From NCBI GenBank assembly GCA_021828745.1, contig JAJZDE010000008.1:1-29546 (forward strand): a stretch of DNA of 29,546 bases, in the 5' to 3' direction. The notes under the pieces are model-generated. The model did no database searches. It saw only the letters and a program-made list of their open reading frames with translations, and had not been told where the DNA came from. Below, piece after piece: positions 1 through 6,470 of this stretch. Every line of letters starts with the position of its first letter. The stretch's first letter is position 1. The translations under genes were made by a program, and so were the position numbers. Source of the DNA: Pseudomonadota bacterium. Its GTDB lineage: Bacteria; Pseudomonadota; Gammaproteobacteria; Burkholderiales; Ferrovaceae.

Positions 1-75
1 AGACAGACACTCTTCCTCCAGGAGGAAGCCAAGCGTCTTATGGAAGGAAAGCGAGCGAGCTACTTTGCGAAGTGA
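1..75 (+). CDS. 3' end of an upstream gene-cassette ORF (partial)
   Basis: An open frame enters from the left edge and stops at TGA 73-75, giving the last 24 residues of a protein (ends ...EGKRASYFAK). The stop lies 15 bases before the attC site at 91, the usual arrangement for the gene of an integron cassette. The fragment is charged and probably helical. It is too short to assign a family, and the coding call rests on position and frame only. Confidence 0.45.
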   Translation, partial: RQTLFLQEEAKRLMEGKRASYFAK

Positions 76-90
76 AGACCACAAGGCGAC

Positions 91-156
91 GTCCAACCCA
101 TCATTCCACCGGACCTGCGCGAAAGCCGCGCAGGCCGGTGAATTCAGACGTTAGAC
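91..156 (+). other. attC recombination site 1 (integron cassette junction)
   Basis: The site starts with an R''-type core GTCCAAC (91-97, fits RYYYAAC) and ends with GTTAGAC (150-156, fits GTTRRRY). Between them is a long imperfect inverted repeat: CACCGG plus CCTGCGCG on the left pairs with CGCGCAGG plus CCGGTG on the right, leaving one unpaired A like the extrahelical base of attC hairpins. The total of 66 bp is within the usual attC range. It is nearly identical outside the variable inner stem to the site at 1738-1803. Confidence 0.88.
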
Positions 157-169
157 CGCAGGAGGGCTC

Positions 170-589
170 ATGTCATTCACCGATGCGAAGCCATCTGATC
201 CCAAGGAGCAACTACTGAACGACATCAGTAGCTCCGCGATCAATCAACGGCATGCGCCTAGCCTGCCGCTCCGCCCGTTCGCGGCACTCATGATCAAGGT
301 AGCGGATGAAACCGCAGATACGGTCGCTGACTTGAAAGCCCATATCACCAGGCTCAACGAACAGAACGCGAAGCTTCAGTGGTGGGTGGTTGCGTTGGCC
401 GTGGCAGCACTGATTGGCACGTTTGTCCAAACTGTCGTCGCGATACTTCCGCTCATTTCTACGTCCAAAGCAGACCGGGCTGTGTCATCACCAGTTGCTC
501 AATCGCCGAGCGCCCAACGGCCGGAACCCGCTGCAAGTGTTGCGTCACCACCCATCGTTACCGCGCCAAGCGCCCGTTCGACCAAATAG
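170..589 (+). CDS. Cassette-encoded small single-pass membrane protein, unknown function
   Basis: A 139-residue protein with an excellent ribosome-binding site (AGGAGG at 160-165, before ATG 170). The order is a polar N-terminus, a helical stretch around residues 40-68 with heptad-like spacing (VADETADTVADLKAHITRLN) that suggests a short coiled coil, one hydrophobic segment at about 71-95, and a low-complexity Pro/Ala/Ser tail. This layout suggests an inner-membrane anchor with an extended tail, but I do not recognise a family. It is the only gene of the cassette spanning 151-681, and cassette genes often lack close homologues. The reverse-strand frame across it is a shadow. Confidence 0.7.
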   Translation: MSFTDAKPSDPKEQLLNDISSSAINQRHAPSLPLRPFAALMIKVADETADTVADLKAHITRLNEQNAKLQWWVVALAVAALIGTFVQTVVAILPLISTSKADRAVSSPVAQSPSAQRPEPAASVASPPIVTAPSARSTK

Positions 590-609
590 GCAACGCAAAT
601 GCACCTGCG

Positions 610-687
610 GCCTAACCCTTCGTTGCACCCGACTCGCTACAGCGGGCTTCGCCCGCTTCCGCGAGCGGGTGAATTCAAACGTTCGGC
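610..687 (+). other. attC recombination site 2
   Basis: Core GCCTAAC (610-616) and GTTCGGC (681-687) bound a 78-bp site. Its arms CACCCG/CTCGC and GCGAG/CGGGTG pair with one extrahelical A, and an inner hairpin AGCGGGC-ttc-GCCCGCT sits at the tip. Recombination normally falls between G681 and T682. TTCGGC (682-687) therefore belongs to the next cassette, and it perfectly complements that cassette's own left core GCCGAAC at 1738-1744. Confidence 0.85.
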
Positions 688-713
688 GTTATGACTCACT
701 GAGGACAGTCTCA

Positions 714-1736
714 ATGGATATTCCTGGCGAAAAACTCATCATCAAGCTTTGGGAAACAATAGCGGACAAGGGCATTGGTAGTCTGCTGAAGCCATGGCAG
801 ATTCGCCGTGAGGGTCGCGCAAACCTTGATGTCAAGCGCGAAGAAATGTTGGCGCTGGCACAAGCCGAGGCTGATGCAGCCGCTATACGGTCAGGCCAAA
901 AGTTGCTATTGATCAGCGGTGAGATTGTGGATCGACCGGCTTTAGGATCTCCATCGGTTATCTATGAAAGCACCGACAAAGCTCCTTTAGCCTTGCCCCG
1001 TGCCATTGAAATTGCAGATCAAAACTCAAAGGCTGAGGCGATGAGGCAAGAGGTATCTATCGCAAAAGCGGTCGTATATGCCGAAGAGGAATTGCAAGAA
1101 GACTCTTCGGAGCCACCTCAGGATAGCCCGCAGGATGACTGGCTCCTTAGGTGGCGTGAATGTGCCGCTGGCGTTTCATCCGATGAGTTGCAGCAAATTT
1201 GGGGGAAGGTACTGGCAGGGGAAGTAAAGTCACCGGGGCGTTTCTCATTGCGAACACTGGAGTTTCTCCGCAACCTATCGCAAGCTGAAGCGCAGGCGAT
1301 AGAAAGAATTTCACCGTTTGTCATTTCCGGCGTTCTTTATCGCGGAGATGACGAAATGTTGAAAGCCGAAGGCGTGTCGTTTTCAGATTTGCTGGCAATG
1401 CAAGAGTTGGGGGTACTGGCTGGTGTAGATGGGCTTGGCCTCGAAATCACTTGGAATTTAGATGCTCACACATCTTTCCAGAAGGCACTTACCTGTCATG
1501 GTGCGCTGATACTCGCTACGGCACAGGACGCCAGCAAGTTCATCAAGCTAAAAAAGGTCTGTGTGGTAACCGCCATAGGCAAGCAGGTTCTAAGTCTGGG
1601 ACGCTTTTCGCCAAACGTGAAGATGGTCGAATCTGTTGCCACCGCAATCAAAGCTCTTGGTTTCGATGTCCAAGTCGGCAACTCTATTCAAGTCGGCGTA
1701 AATCAATTTCAGGCCGTCAACCTGAGGCAGATATGA
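714..1736 (+). CDS. DUF2806 domain-containing protein (cassette gene)
   Basis: A 340-residue soluble protein that begins MDIPGEKLIIKLWETIADKG and resembles DUF2806 proteins, a family of unknown function. The frame is open upstream to 414, but ATG 714 is preferred: it has a GAGGA ribosome-binding site at 701-705, the upstream part runs through attC2 and the previous gene, and the family begins with this motif. Residues 30-60 are highly charged and helical (REGRANLDVKREEMLALAQAEADAA). Residues about 140-180 contain a segment with WLLRWRECA and LQQIWGKVLAGEVKSPG that resembles other DUF2806 C-terminal regions. It fills the cassette 682-1797 and stops just before attC3. The family match is from memory of the N-terminal motif. 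Confidence 0.78.
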   Translation: MDIPGEKLIIKLWETIADKGIGSLLKPWQIRREGRANLDVKREEMLALAQAEADAAAIRSGQKLLLISGEIVDRPALGSPSVIYESTDKAPLALPRAIEIADQNSKAEAMRQEVSIAKAVVYAEEELQEDSSEPPQDSPQDDWLLRWRECAAGVSSDELQQIWGKVLAGEVKSPGRFSLRTLEFLRNLSQAEAQAIERISPFVISGVLYRGDDEMLKAEGVSFSDLLAMQELGVLAGVDGLGLEITWNLDAHTSFQKALTCHGALILATAQDASKFIKLKKVCVVTAIGKQVLSLGRFSPNVKMVESVATAIKALGFDVQVGNSIQVGVNQFQAVNLRQI

Positions 1737-1737
1737 C

Positions 1738-1803
1738 GCCGAACCCATCATTCCACCGGACTGGCCGAAAAGCGCGGCCAGCCGGTGAATTCAGACGTTA
1801 GCC
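1738..1803 (+). other. attC recombination site 3
   Basis: Core GCCGAAC (1738-1744) and terminal GTTAGCC (1797-1803) enclose arms CACCGG/CTGGCCG and GCGGCCAG/CCGGTG with an extrahelical A, 66 bp in all. The flanking bases (CCATCATTCCACCGGAC and CCGGTGAATTCAGACGTTAG) match attC1 almost exactly. Such similarity between attC sites is typical of chromosomal integron arrays rather than of mobile integrons with diverse cassettes. Confidence 0.87.
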
Positions 1804-1808
1804 ACTAA

Positions 1809-2786
1809 CAGGGGGTTGAAAAAAGCCGGAATGGTCCCCGGCAAACGGGGGATGTGAGATAATTATCCTGTTTAATCAAAGAAGAGCGAGTGCCATGCGT
1901 GGAGCGGATATTACTCAGATTGACCTGTTCAGTTACCGTACTCTGGAAGAGAGAATTCTTGCCAATCATCCCCTGCGCAAATTGCGCCTGGTGGTGGATG
2001 CGATTCTGGGGTCCATGGATAGAGAATTGGATGGGTTGTATGCGAGTCTTGGCCGTGTTTCGATCCCACCTGAGCGATTGCTGAGGGCCAGTTTGCTTCA
2101 GACCTTGTTTTCCATCCGATCCGAACGGCAGTTGGTGGCGCATATTGACTACAACCTGCTGTATCGATGGTTTGTGGGGTTGGGGATGGATGAGGAGGTG
2201 TGGGATCACTCGACATTCAGCGCCAACCGGGACCGACTGCTCAACGAAACCGTGGCCCGTATGTTTTTTAGGCGGGTTCTGGCATTGGCTGAATGGCAGG
2301 GGTTGGTGTCTGACGAACACTTTTCGGTGGATGGTACCCTGATTGAAGCCTGGGCTTCGATGAAGAGTTTTGTGAAGAAGGATGGAACCACGCCTCCGCC
2401 AGAGGGCGGTGGTCGTAATCCGACGGCGGTATTCAAGGGGGAAACCCGATCGAACGATACCCATCAGTCGGCCACGGACCCCGATGCTCGCTTGTACAAG
2501 AAGGGCGAAGGGGACAAATCCCGGTTGTGCTACCTTGGGCACGCACTCATGGAAAACAGGAATGGACTGGCGGTGGATGTTGAAACCACGCAGGCCTCTG
2601 GCACTGCTGAAAGGGATGCGGCAAAAACCATGATGATTCGCTCGATCAGAACAAACAGGGCTACCTTGGGAGCGGAAAAAGGATACGATGTGCATGGATT
2701 TGTACAGGCAGTGCGCGACCGCGGGGTCACCCCCCATGTGGCAAAAAAGACCAAAGGGAGCGCCATCGATGTTTTTCAACAACCTG
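1809..2786 (+). mobile_element. IS5-like insertion sequence with internal deletion, both ends retained
   Basis: The left end starts CAGGGGGTTGAAAAAA (1809-1824), and the right end reads GTTTTTCAACAACCTG (2771-2786). The right end's reverse complement matches the left end at 13 of 16 positions. The outside bases CTAA (1805-1808) and TTAA (2787-2790) both fit the 4-bp YTAR target duplication known for IS5-group elements, though they differ at one base. The only gene is a transposase that has lost its C-terminal part, so the element should be unable to move itself. It sits one base before the presumed duplication, right after attC3. Confidence 0.78.
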
Positions 2787-2803
2787 TTAATGATGTCCAT
2801 TAG
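1895..2803 (+). pseudogene. IS5 family transposase, C-terminally truncated
   Basis: The frame encodes 302 residues. Residues about 15-130 match the N-terminal domain of IS5-type transposases (RLLRASLLQTLFSIRSERQL, then LLYRWFVGLGMDE and WDHSTFSANRDRLL). The first catalytic aspartate region follows (HFSVDGTLIEAWASMKSF, about 142-160). The region AEKGYDVHGFVQAVRDRGVTPHVAKK is also present. After KGSAID the frame runs directly into the IS right end (VFQQPVNDVH). The usual C-terminal block with the last catalytic glutamate and the AYNLVR-like motif, roughly 70-80 residues, is missing. The likely cause is an internal deletion between about 2770 and the right terminus. The start is ATG 1895. Confidence 0.85.
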
Positions 2804-2911
2804 AACCCTTACAACCAGACCCCCACAATCCATGGCCTTGGTAGTTTGCCAGAAATCAGCCCAAATCTCTAATGAACAATTTGGGTTGAACTTGATTCAC
2901 ATGAGGCGACC

Positions 2912-2946
2912 GTGGCACAGTATCAAGGTCCGGTGATGCTGGCTTG
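2912..2946 (+). repeat. 35-bp direct repeat, copy 1
   Basis: Starts GTGGCACAGTATCAAGG and matches 4035-4069 at 31 of 35 bases. Weaker similarity continues about 11 bases further left (ATGAGGCGACC versus ATGACGCGATT). One reading frame in both copies gives VA(Q/R)YQGPV, so the repeat may come from a coding sequence. No gene in the window explains it. Confidence 0.7.
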
Positions 2947-2960
2947 ATGCACCCAATCCG

Positions 2961-3386
2961 TCAGCGCTGCGTATTCCAAGGGTTGATGACCGTCAGGCCG
3001 GCGGCTTCAAAAGGGCCGGTGTCTCGCGTTGCAACAATCAAACCATGGCTGGTGGCCGTAGCGGCAATGTAGCCGTCAGCGGGGGCGATGGTTTTCCCTT
3101 GGGCTCGCGCACGGGCGCGAAGCACCGCGTAGGCTTCGGAGGCGGCTGCATCAAAGGGCAGGATTCGACCGACGAACAAAGGCAGGATGCGTTGCTCAAG
3201 GCTGGTGTGGAGGGTGTCTCTTCGTTTGCCCGGCGCCAGCGCCGCAATGCCAAAACGCAACTCAGCCAGACTGATCGTTGACAGGTAAAGTGTTTCGATA
3301 ATTTGCGCGTCCAGCCAAGTCAACACGCCTGCATCACCGGTGAGTTTCAATGGTTCAGAAACGACGTTGGTATCGAGAAGAATCAT
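2961..3386 (-). CDS. vapC: PIN-domain ribonuclease toxin (VapC/FitB type)
   Basis: A 141-residue PIN-domain protein. The N-terminus MILLDTNVVSEPLK is the hallmark of the FitB/VapC subgroup and carries the first metal-binding Asp (residue 5). The second acidic residue lies in SLAELRFG (about 40-47), and the later aspartates are in PADGYIAA and TRDTGPF. All the conserved acidic positions expected for Mg-dependent RNA cleavage appear present, so the toxin is probably active. Its start overlaps the end of the antitoxin gene by four bases (ATGA), which implies translational coupling from one promoter. In this family, toxin activity is blocked by complex formation with the partner antitoxin, and the complex represses its own operon. 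Confidence 0.92.
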   Translation of the reverse strand: MILLDTNVVSEPLKLTGDAGVLTWLDAQIIETLYLSTISLAELRFGIAALAPGKRRDTLHTSLEQRILPLFVGRILPFDAAASEAYAVLRARARAQGKTIAPADGYIAATATSHGLIVATRDTGPFEAAGLTVINPWNTQR

Positions 3387-3622
3387 TCAAAGCTCATGGG
3401 TTCTGCGGGTGACTTGTCACGTTCGATCTCAAGATCGAAACCTCCTGCCTGCTGGCCGATTTCAGCCAACAAGGAACCCAGTTTGATGCGGCCCCCTGGT
3501 CGTGCGACGCTCTCAAGAATGGCTCGGACTTCGGCCTCGGTGCTTCGACCAGCCATCGCGGCACGCACACGCAAAGCACGGTGCGTCTCCTCAGGTAAGT
3601 TACGGACGGTGATCGATGACAT
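3383..3622 (-). CDS. FitA/VapB-like ribbon-helix-helix antitoxin
   Basis: A 79-residue protein. The N-terminal segment MSSITVRNLPEETHRALRVR is a typical ribbon-helix-helix DNA-binding motif, followed by RSTEAEVRAILE. The C-terminal half should wrap the toxin. ATG 3622 is chosen over the upstream in-frame ATG at 3685 because an AAGGGA ribosome-binding site lies about eight bases before it and because RHH proteins start directly at this strand. It is the upstream partner of the PIN toxin and overlaps it by four bases. It very likely autoregulates the operon by binding the promoter region just upstream. Confidence 0.9.
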   Translation of the reverse strand: MSSITVRNLPEETHRALRVRAAMAGRSTEAEVRAILESVARPGGRIKLGSLLAEIGQQAGGFDLEIERDKSPAEPMSFE

Positions 3623-3656
3623 CTGGCATCCCTTCTTGATTGATCTCAGTGATTGC

Positions 3657-3685
3657 ATTGTATTCGTCATGAAATCATTTCGCAA
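3657..3685 (-). promoter_or_regulatory. Sigma-70-type promoter candidate for the toxin-antitoxin operon
   Basis: Read on the minus strand: TTGCGA (3685-3680), a 17-base spacer, then TACAAT (3662-3657), with the antitoxin ATG about 35 bases downstream. Spacing is optimal and both hexamers match the consensus well. Confidence 0.55.
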
Positions 3686-3715
3686 GGTGTCTTGAGAGCG
3701 ATGGCACTACCTCCC

Positions 3716-3744
3716 TTGTTGCCAGGGCGGGCAAGTGGTATAAA
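3716..3744 (+). promoter_or_regulatory. Sigma-70-type promoter candidate for the orphan antitoxin
   Basis: TTGTTG (3716-3721), a 17-base spacer and TATAAA (3739-3744). It lies 50 bases upstream of the antitoxin start at 3795 and is divergent from the PIN-toxin operon promoter. Confidence 0.45.
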
Positions 3745-3794
3745 CTGGCGACATGAGGTTCTTGTGTGGATATAGACGAGAAAGGAGGAACGTC

Positions 3795-4002
3795 ATGAGT
3801 AACCGCCGAAGTGATAGAACAGGCATTGAGCCTGAAGGCTTCAGATCGTTACTTGTTGCTGGAGTTGTTGCATACCAGTTTGGATAAACCTGATCCCGAA
3901 ATTGACCGGGTGTGGCAGGAAGAGGCTTTGCGCCGGGTAAAAGCCTACGATGAAGGTCGGCTGGAGATAGTCTCAATGGAAGAAGTGTTCAGGGATTTAT
4001 AG
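3795..4002 (+). pseudogene. Orphan addiction-module antitoxin, frameshifted near its start
   Basis: The frame from 3805 encodes AEVIEQALSLKASDRYLLLELLHTSL, then DKPDPEIDRVWQEEALRR and VKAYDEGRLEIVSMEEVF. This is a good match to the small 'putative addiction module component' antitoxins of about 70 residues that normally partner ParE/RelE toxins. The natural start is ATG 3795 with a strong AAAGGAGG site at 3781-3788, but its frame (MSN) is one base out of register with the rest: after AAC 3801-3803 there is a lone C before GCC GAA GTG. GTG 3811 is in the correct frame but is 23 bases from the ribosome-binding site. No ParE-like toxin follows. I read it as a decayed module; a sequencing indel is the alternative. 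Confidence 0.72.
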
Positions 4003-4034
4003 TGCCACTGATTTTGTTGACCGATGACGCGATT

Positions 4035-4069
4035 GTGGCACGGTATCAAGGTCCGGTGAGGCAGGTTTG
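4035..4069 (+). repeat. 35-bp direct repeat, copy 2
   Basis: Second copy of the repeat at 2912-2946 (four mismatches). It ends six bases before the last codon of the first EPS glycosyltransferase, so it marks the boundary between the accessory segment and the EPS locus. Confidence 0.7.
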
Positions 4070-4074
4070 GGGGT

Positions 4075-5253
4075 TCAGGACGGGCGGGCGACGACGTTCC
4101 GAAACAGGGTCATTTGCCCTGCGCTGGTCTCCTCCCAATTGAAACGGCTGGCGAATCGTCGGGTGTCTTCCCGGTCGGGGAGGTGGGCAAAAAGGTCCTG
4201 GATGGCCTGGGTGAGGGCTTGGGGGGTGCGTTCCTGAACCAGCCGTCCGGCTTCGGGGGCCGTGATCAGTTCGGGGCTGCCGCCCACGGCGGTGGAAATG
4301 ACCGGGGTGCCGCAGGCCAGGGATTCCAGCAGGACATTGGCCCACCCTTCGCTGGCTGAGGCCAGGACGAGGGCATCGGCGGCACTGTAGTATTTGGCCA
4401 GTTCGGCTTGGGGTAGATGGGTTTTGAACTGAACGCGTTGATCGAGGTTGAGTTGTTGGACGAGTCGTTCCAGATTCTGCTGTTCCGGACCGGAGCCGAT
4501 GATGAGGAGTTGAAAGGGTTCGAGCGGTTCGATGGCACGGATGACCAGGTCGTGACCTTTGCCGGGGACCAGGTTTCCCACGGAGACCAGTAAGGGGTGC
4601 GTGGTGAGGGCGAGTTGTCGGCGGGTTTTTTCCCGCTCGGTGGGTTGAAAGAGGGTGAGGTCCACCCCGTTTCTCAGGACGGTGATTTTATTGGCATCCG
4701 CACCGAGTTGAACGAGAACCTCTTTGAGGGCTCCGGACACGGTGATGAGATGGGCCGCCCGTTGGGCAGCGCGTTGAATGAGGCGTCTGGGAATGGGGTG
4801 GTGGGGCAGGAGGTTGAGGTCGCTGCCGCGCGCCGTGATGATGACGGGTTTTTTCAGCCAATGGCCGAGCAGGGTGGCGGCCACGCCATCGGGGTAGAAA
4901 TAGTGGGCATCGATCAGGTCGAAATCCTGTCCGTTGCGGATTTGCGCCCTGAGAAGCGGCAAACAGGCCAGAGCCATGCCCCAGGGGGCCAGATTCATGC
5001 CGAATTTGGGAATCAGGGGATAGCGGGGGTGCTCGATGGCAATACCCTGCCGGACTTCCTGTCGGGGAATTCTGGCTTGTCGGGCGTAGTCCCCAAAGCG
5101 TTCGTGGGTGAAGGGAAACCAGGGGACGGGGGCCATGACCCGGGCTTCGACGGGGTGGCTGCCGAGCAACTGGCGCAGGCGGGTCTCTACGAAGATTCCA
5201 TGGTGGGGTTTGGTGGCATTGGGGTAGAGGGAACTGAAGGTCAATAGGCGCAT
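4075..5253 (-). CDS. GT4-type glycosyltransferase of the EPS locus
   Basis: A GT-B fold glycosyltransferase of 392 residues that should transfer a sugar from a nucleotide donor during repeat-unit assembly on the cytoplasmic face of the membrane. The N-terminal domain starts RLLTFSSLYPNATKPHHGIF. The C-terminal domain has the linker LVSVGNLVPGKGHDLVI and the E-x7-E donor-binding motif in SEGWANVLLESLACGTPVI (about 301-319), followed by GGSPELI. The ATG at 5253 overlaps the previous gene's stop by one base (TGATG); GTG 5256 is an alternative start. It is the last gene of a minus-strand run with the next glycosyltransferase and the amidotransferase. Donor and acceptor are unknown. Confidence 0.92.
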   Translation of the reverse strand: MRLLTFSSLYPNATKPHHGIFVETRLRQLLGSHPVEARVMAPVPWFPFTHERFGDYARQARIPRQEVRQGIAIEHPRYPLIPKFGMNLAPWGMALACLPLLRAQIRNGQDFDLIDAHYFYPDGVAATLLGHWLKKPVIITARGSDLNLLPHHPIPRRLIQRAAQRAAHLITVSGALKEVLVQLGADANKITVLRNGVDLTLFQPTEREKTRRQLALTTHPLLVSVGNLVPGKGHDLVIRAIEPLEPFQLLIIGSGPEQQNLERLVQQLNLDQRVQFKTHLPQAELAKYYSAADALVLASASEGWANVLLESLACGTPVISTAVGGSPELITAPEAGRLVQERTPQALTQAIQDLFAHLPDREDTRRFASRFNWEETSAGQMTLFRNVVARPS

Positions 5254-6467
5254 CACATCCGTCGTTTGGCGAGTAAACGCTCGTAGAGGGGTTGGTAGCG
5301 GCTCACGCTGTTCTGCCAGGTGCGTTCCTTTTCCACAAATGCTCGTCCGGCTCGAACCAGGTTGTGCTTCAGGGTGGCGTCCGTGAGAAGACGATGGACG
5401 GCACCGGTCAGGTCCCTGGAATTTCCCGCCTCGAAAAGAAGACCGGTCTGCTCGTGCCGGATGAGTTCTTTGTGCCCGCCGACATCGGAGGCGATGAAGG
5501 ACTTTCCCTGGGCCATGGCTTCCAGGGGCTTGAGGGGCGTGACCAGTTCGGTCAGGCGCATGGGCAATCGTGGATAGACCAGCACATCGATGAGATCGTA
5601 GTAGCGGTGGACATCCTGATGGGGAACCCGGCCGGTAAATATCACTTTGTCGGCAATCTCGAGTTGGCGGGCCTGGGCTTTCAGGGACTCTTCCTGGGGG
5701 CCGCCGCCGACCAGAAGAAGGCGGACGTGAGGAAGCGTGGCGAGGATCTGCGGGAGGGCTTCCAGGAGCAGTGAAAGCCCTTCGTAGGCGTAAAAGGAAC
5801 CAATGAAGCCGAGAACCTGGGCGTCGGCCAGTCCCAACCGTTTTTGCAGATCCGGGTCGGGAGGGCCCCCCAGAGGAAACTGGGCGATGTCCACGGCATT
5901 GGGAATCACGGTGACCTTGTCCTCGGCGATGCCCCGCTCGACGATATCCCGGCGCAGGCCTTCACAAATGGTGGTGATGGCATCCACCTGACGAAAGGCC
6001 AGGGTGTCGAGGGCGCGGGTGAGGCGGTAACGGAGGCTGCCTTCCTTCGTGGTGCCGTGATCCACCGCTGCATCTTCCCAAAAGGCGCGGACTTCATAGA
6101 CGACGGGTATCTGGTATTGACGCCCAACCTTGAGGGCGGGGAGGGCATCGAGGACGGGGGAATGGGCGTGCAGGAGATCTGGCTGGGTTTTTTCGATGAC
6201 CTCATGCAGTCGTCGTTCCAATCCCTTCATCACCGCGACCTGATTCAGGAGAGGGAGTTTGCTCTGGAGCCCCGAATGGGAGGGGGTACGGTAGAAGTGC
6301 CAGCCCTCGATGGTTTCTTCCGATACGGTGCATCCTGCCTGTTTTTCACTGGTCAGGTGGAAAGTTTCCCAGCCCAGGGCCCGTTGCTCCTTGAGAATGG
6401 ACAGGGTGCGGAAGGTATACCCGCTGTGCAGGGGCAGGGAGTGATCCAGGATATGAAGGATGCGCAT
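5253..6467 (-). CDS. PEP-CTERM/exosortase A-associated glycosyltransferase (TIGR04063-like)
   Basis: A 404-residue GT4-type enzyme. The N-terminus MRILHILDHSLPLHSGYTFR is characteristic of the exosortase A-associated subgroup I know as the Daro_2409 family. The donor-binding region is PLKPLEAMAQGKSFIASDVG (about 311-330), and LGFIGSFYAYEGL and VLLLVGGGPQEE-like strands mark the C-terminal domain. It probably adds one sugar of the EPS repeat unit. The gene starts three bases after the amidotransferase stop and its stop overlaps the next glycosyltransferase, so the three are co-transcribed. Confidence 0.93.
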   Translation of the reverse strand: MRILHILDHSLPLHSGYTFRTLSILKEQRALGWETFHLTSEKQAGCTVSEETIEGWHFYRTPSHSGLQSKLPLLNQVAVMKGLERRLHEVIEKTQPDLLHAHSPVLDALPALKVGRQYQIPVVYEVRAFWEDAAVDHGTTKEGSLRYRLTRALDTLAFRQVDAITTICEGLRRDIVERGIAEDKVTVIPNAVDIAQFPLGGPPDPDLQKRLGLADAQVLGFIGSFYAYEGLSLLLEALPQILATLPHVRLLLVGGGPQEESLKAQARQLEIADKVIFTGRVPHQDVHRYYDLIDVLVYPRLPMRLTELVTPLKPLEAMAQGKSFIASDVGGHKELIRHEQTGLLFEAGNSRDLTGAVHRLLTDATLKHNLVRAGRAFVEKERTWQNSVSRYQPLYERLLAKRRM

Positions 6468-6470
6468 GGC

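Noticed and set aside
1805..2833. Long minus-strand frame of 342 codons opposite the transposase
   Set aside because: It is the reverse-strand shadow of the IS transposase, which has clear family motifs on the plus strand. The shadow translation shows no family resemblance.
2860..2885. Inverted repeat CCCAAAT/ATTTGGG considered as a fourth attC or a terminator
   Set aside because: The stem is only seven pairs with a 12-base loop, no GTTRRRY/RYYYAAC cores flank it, and no T-run follows.
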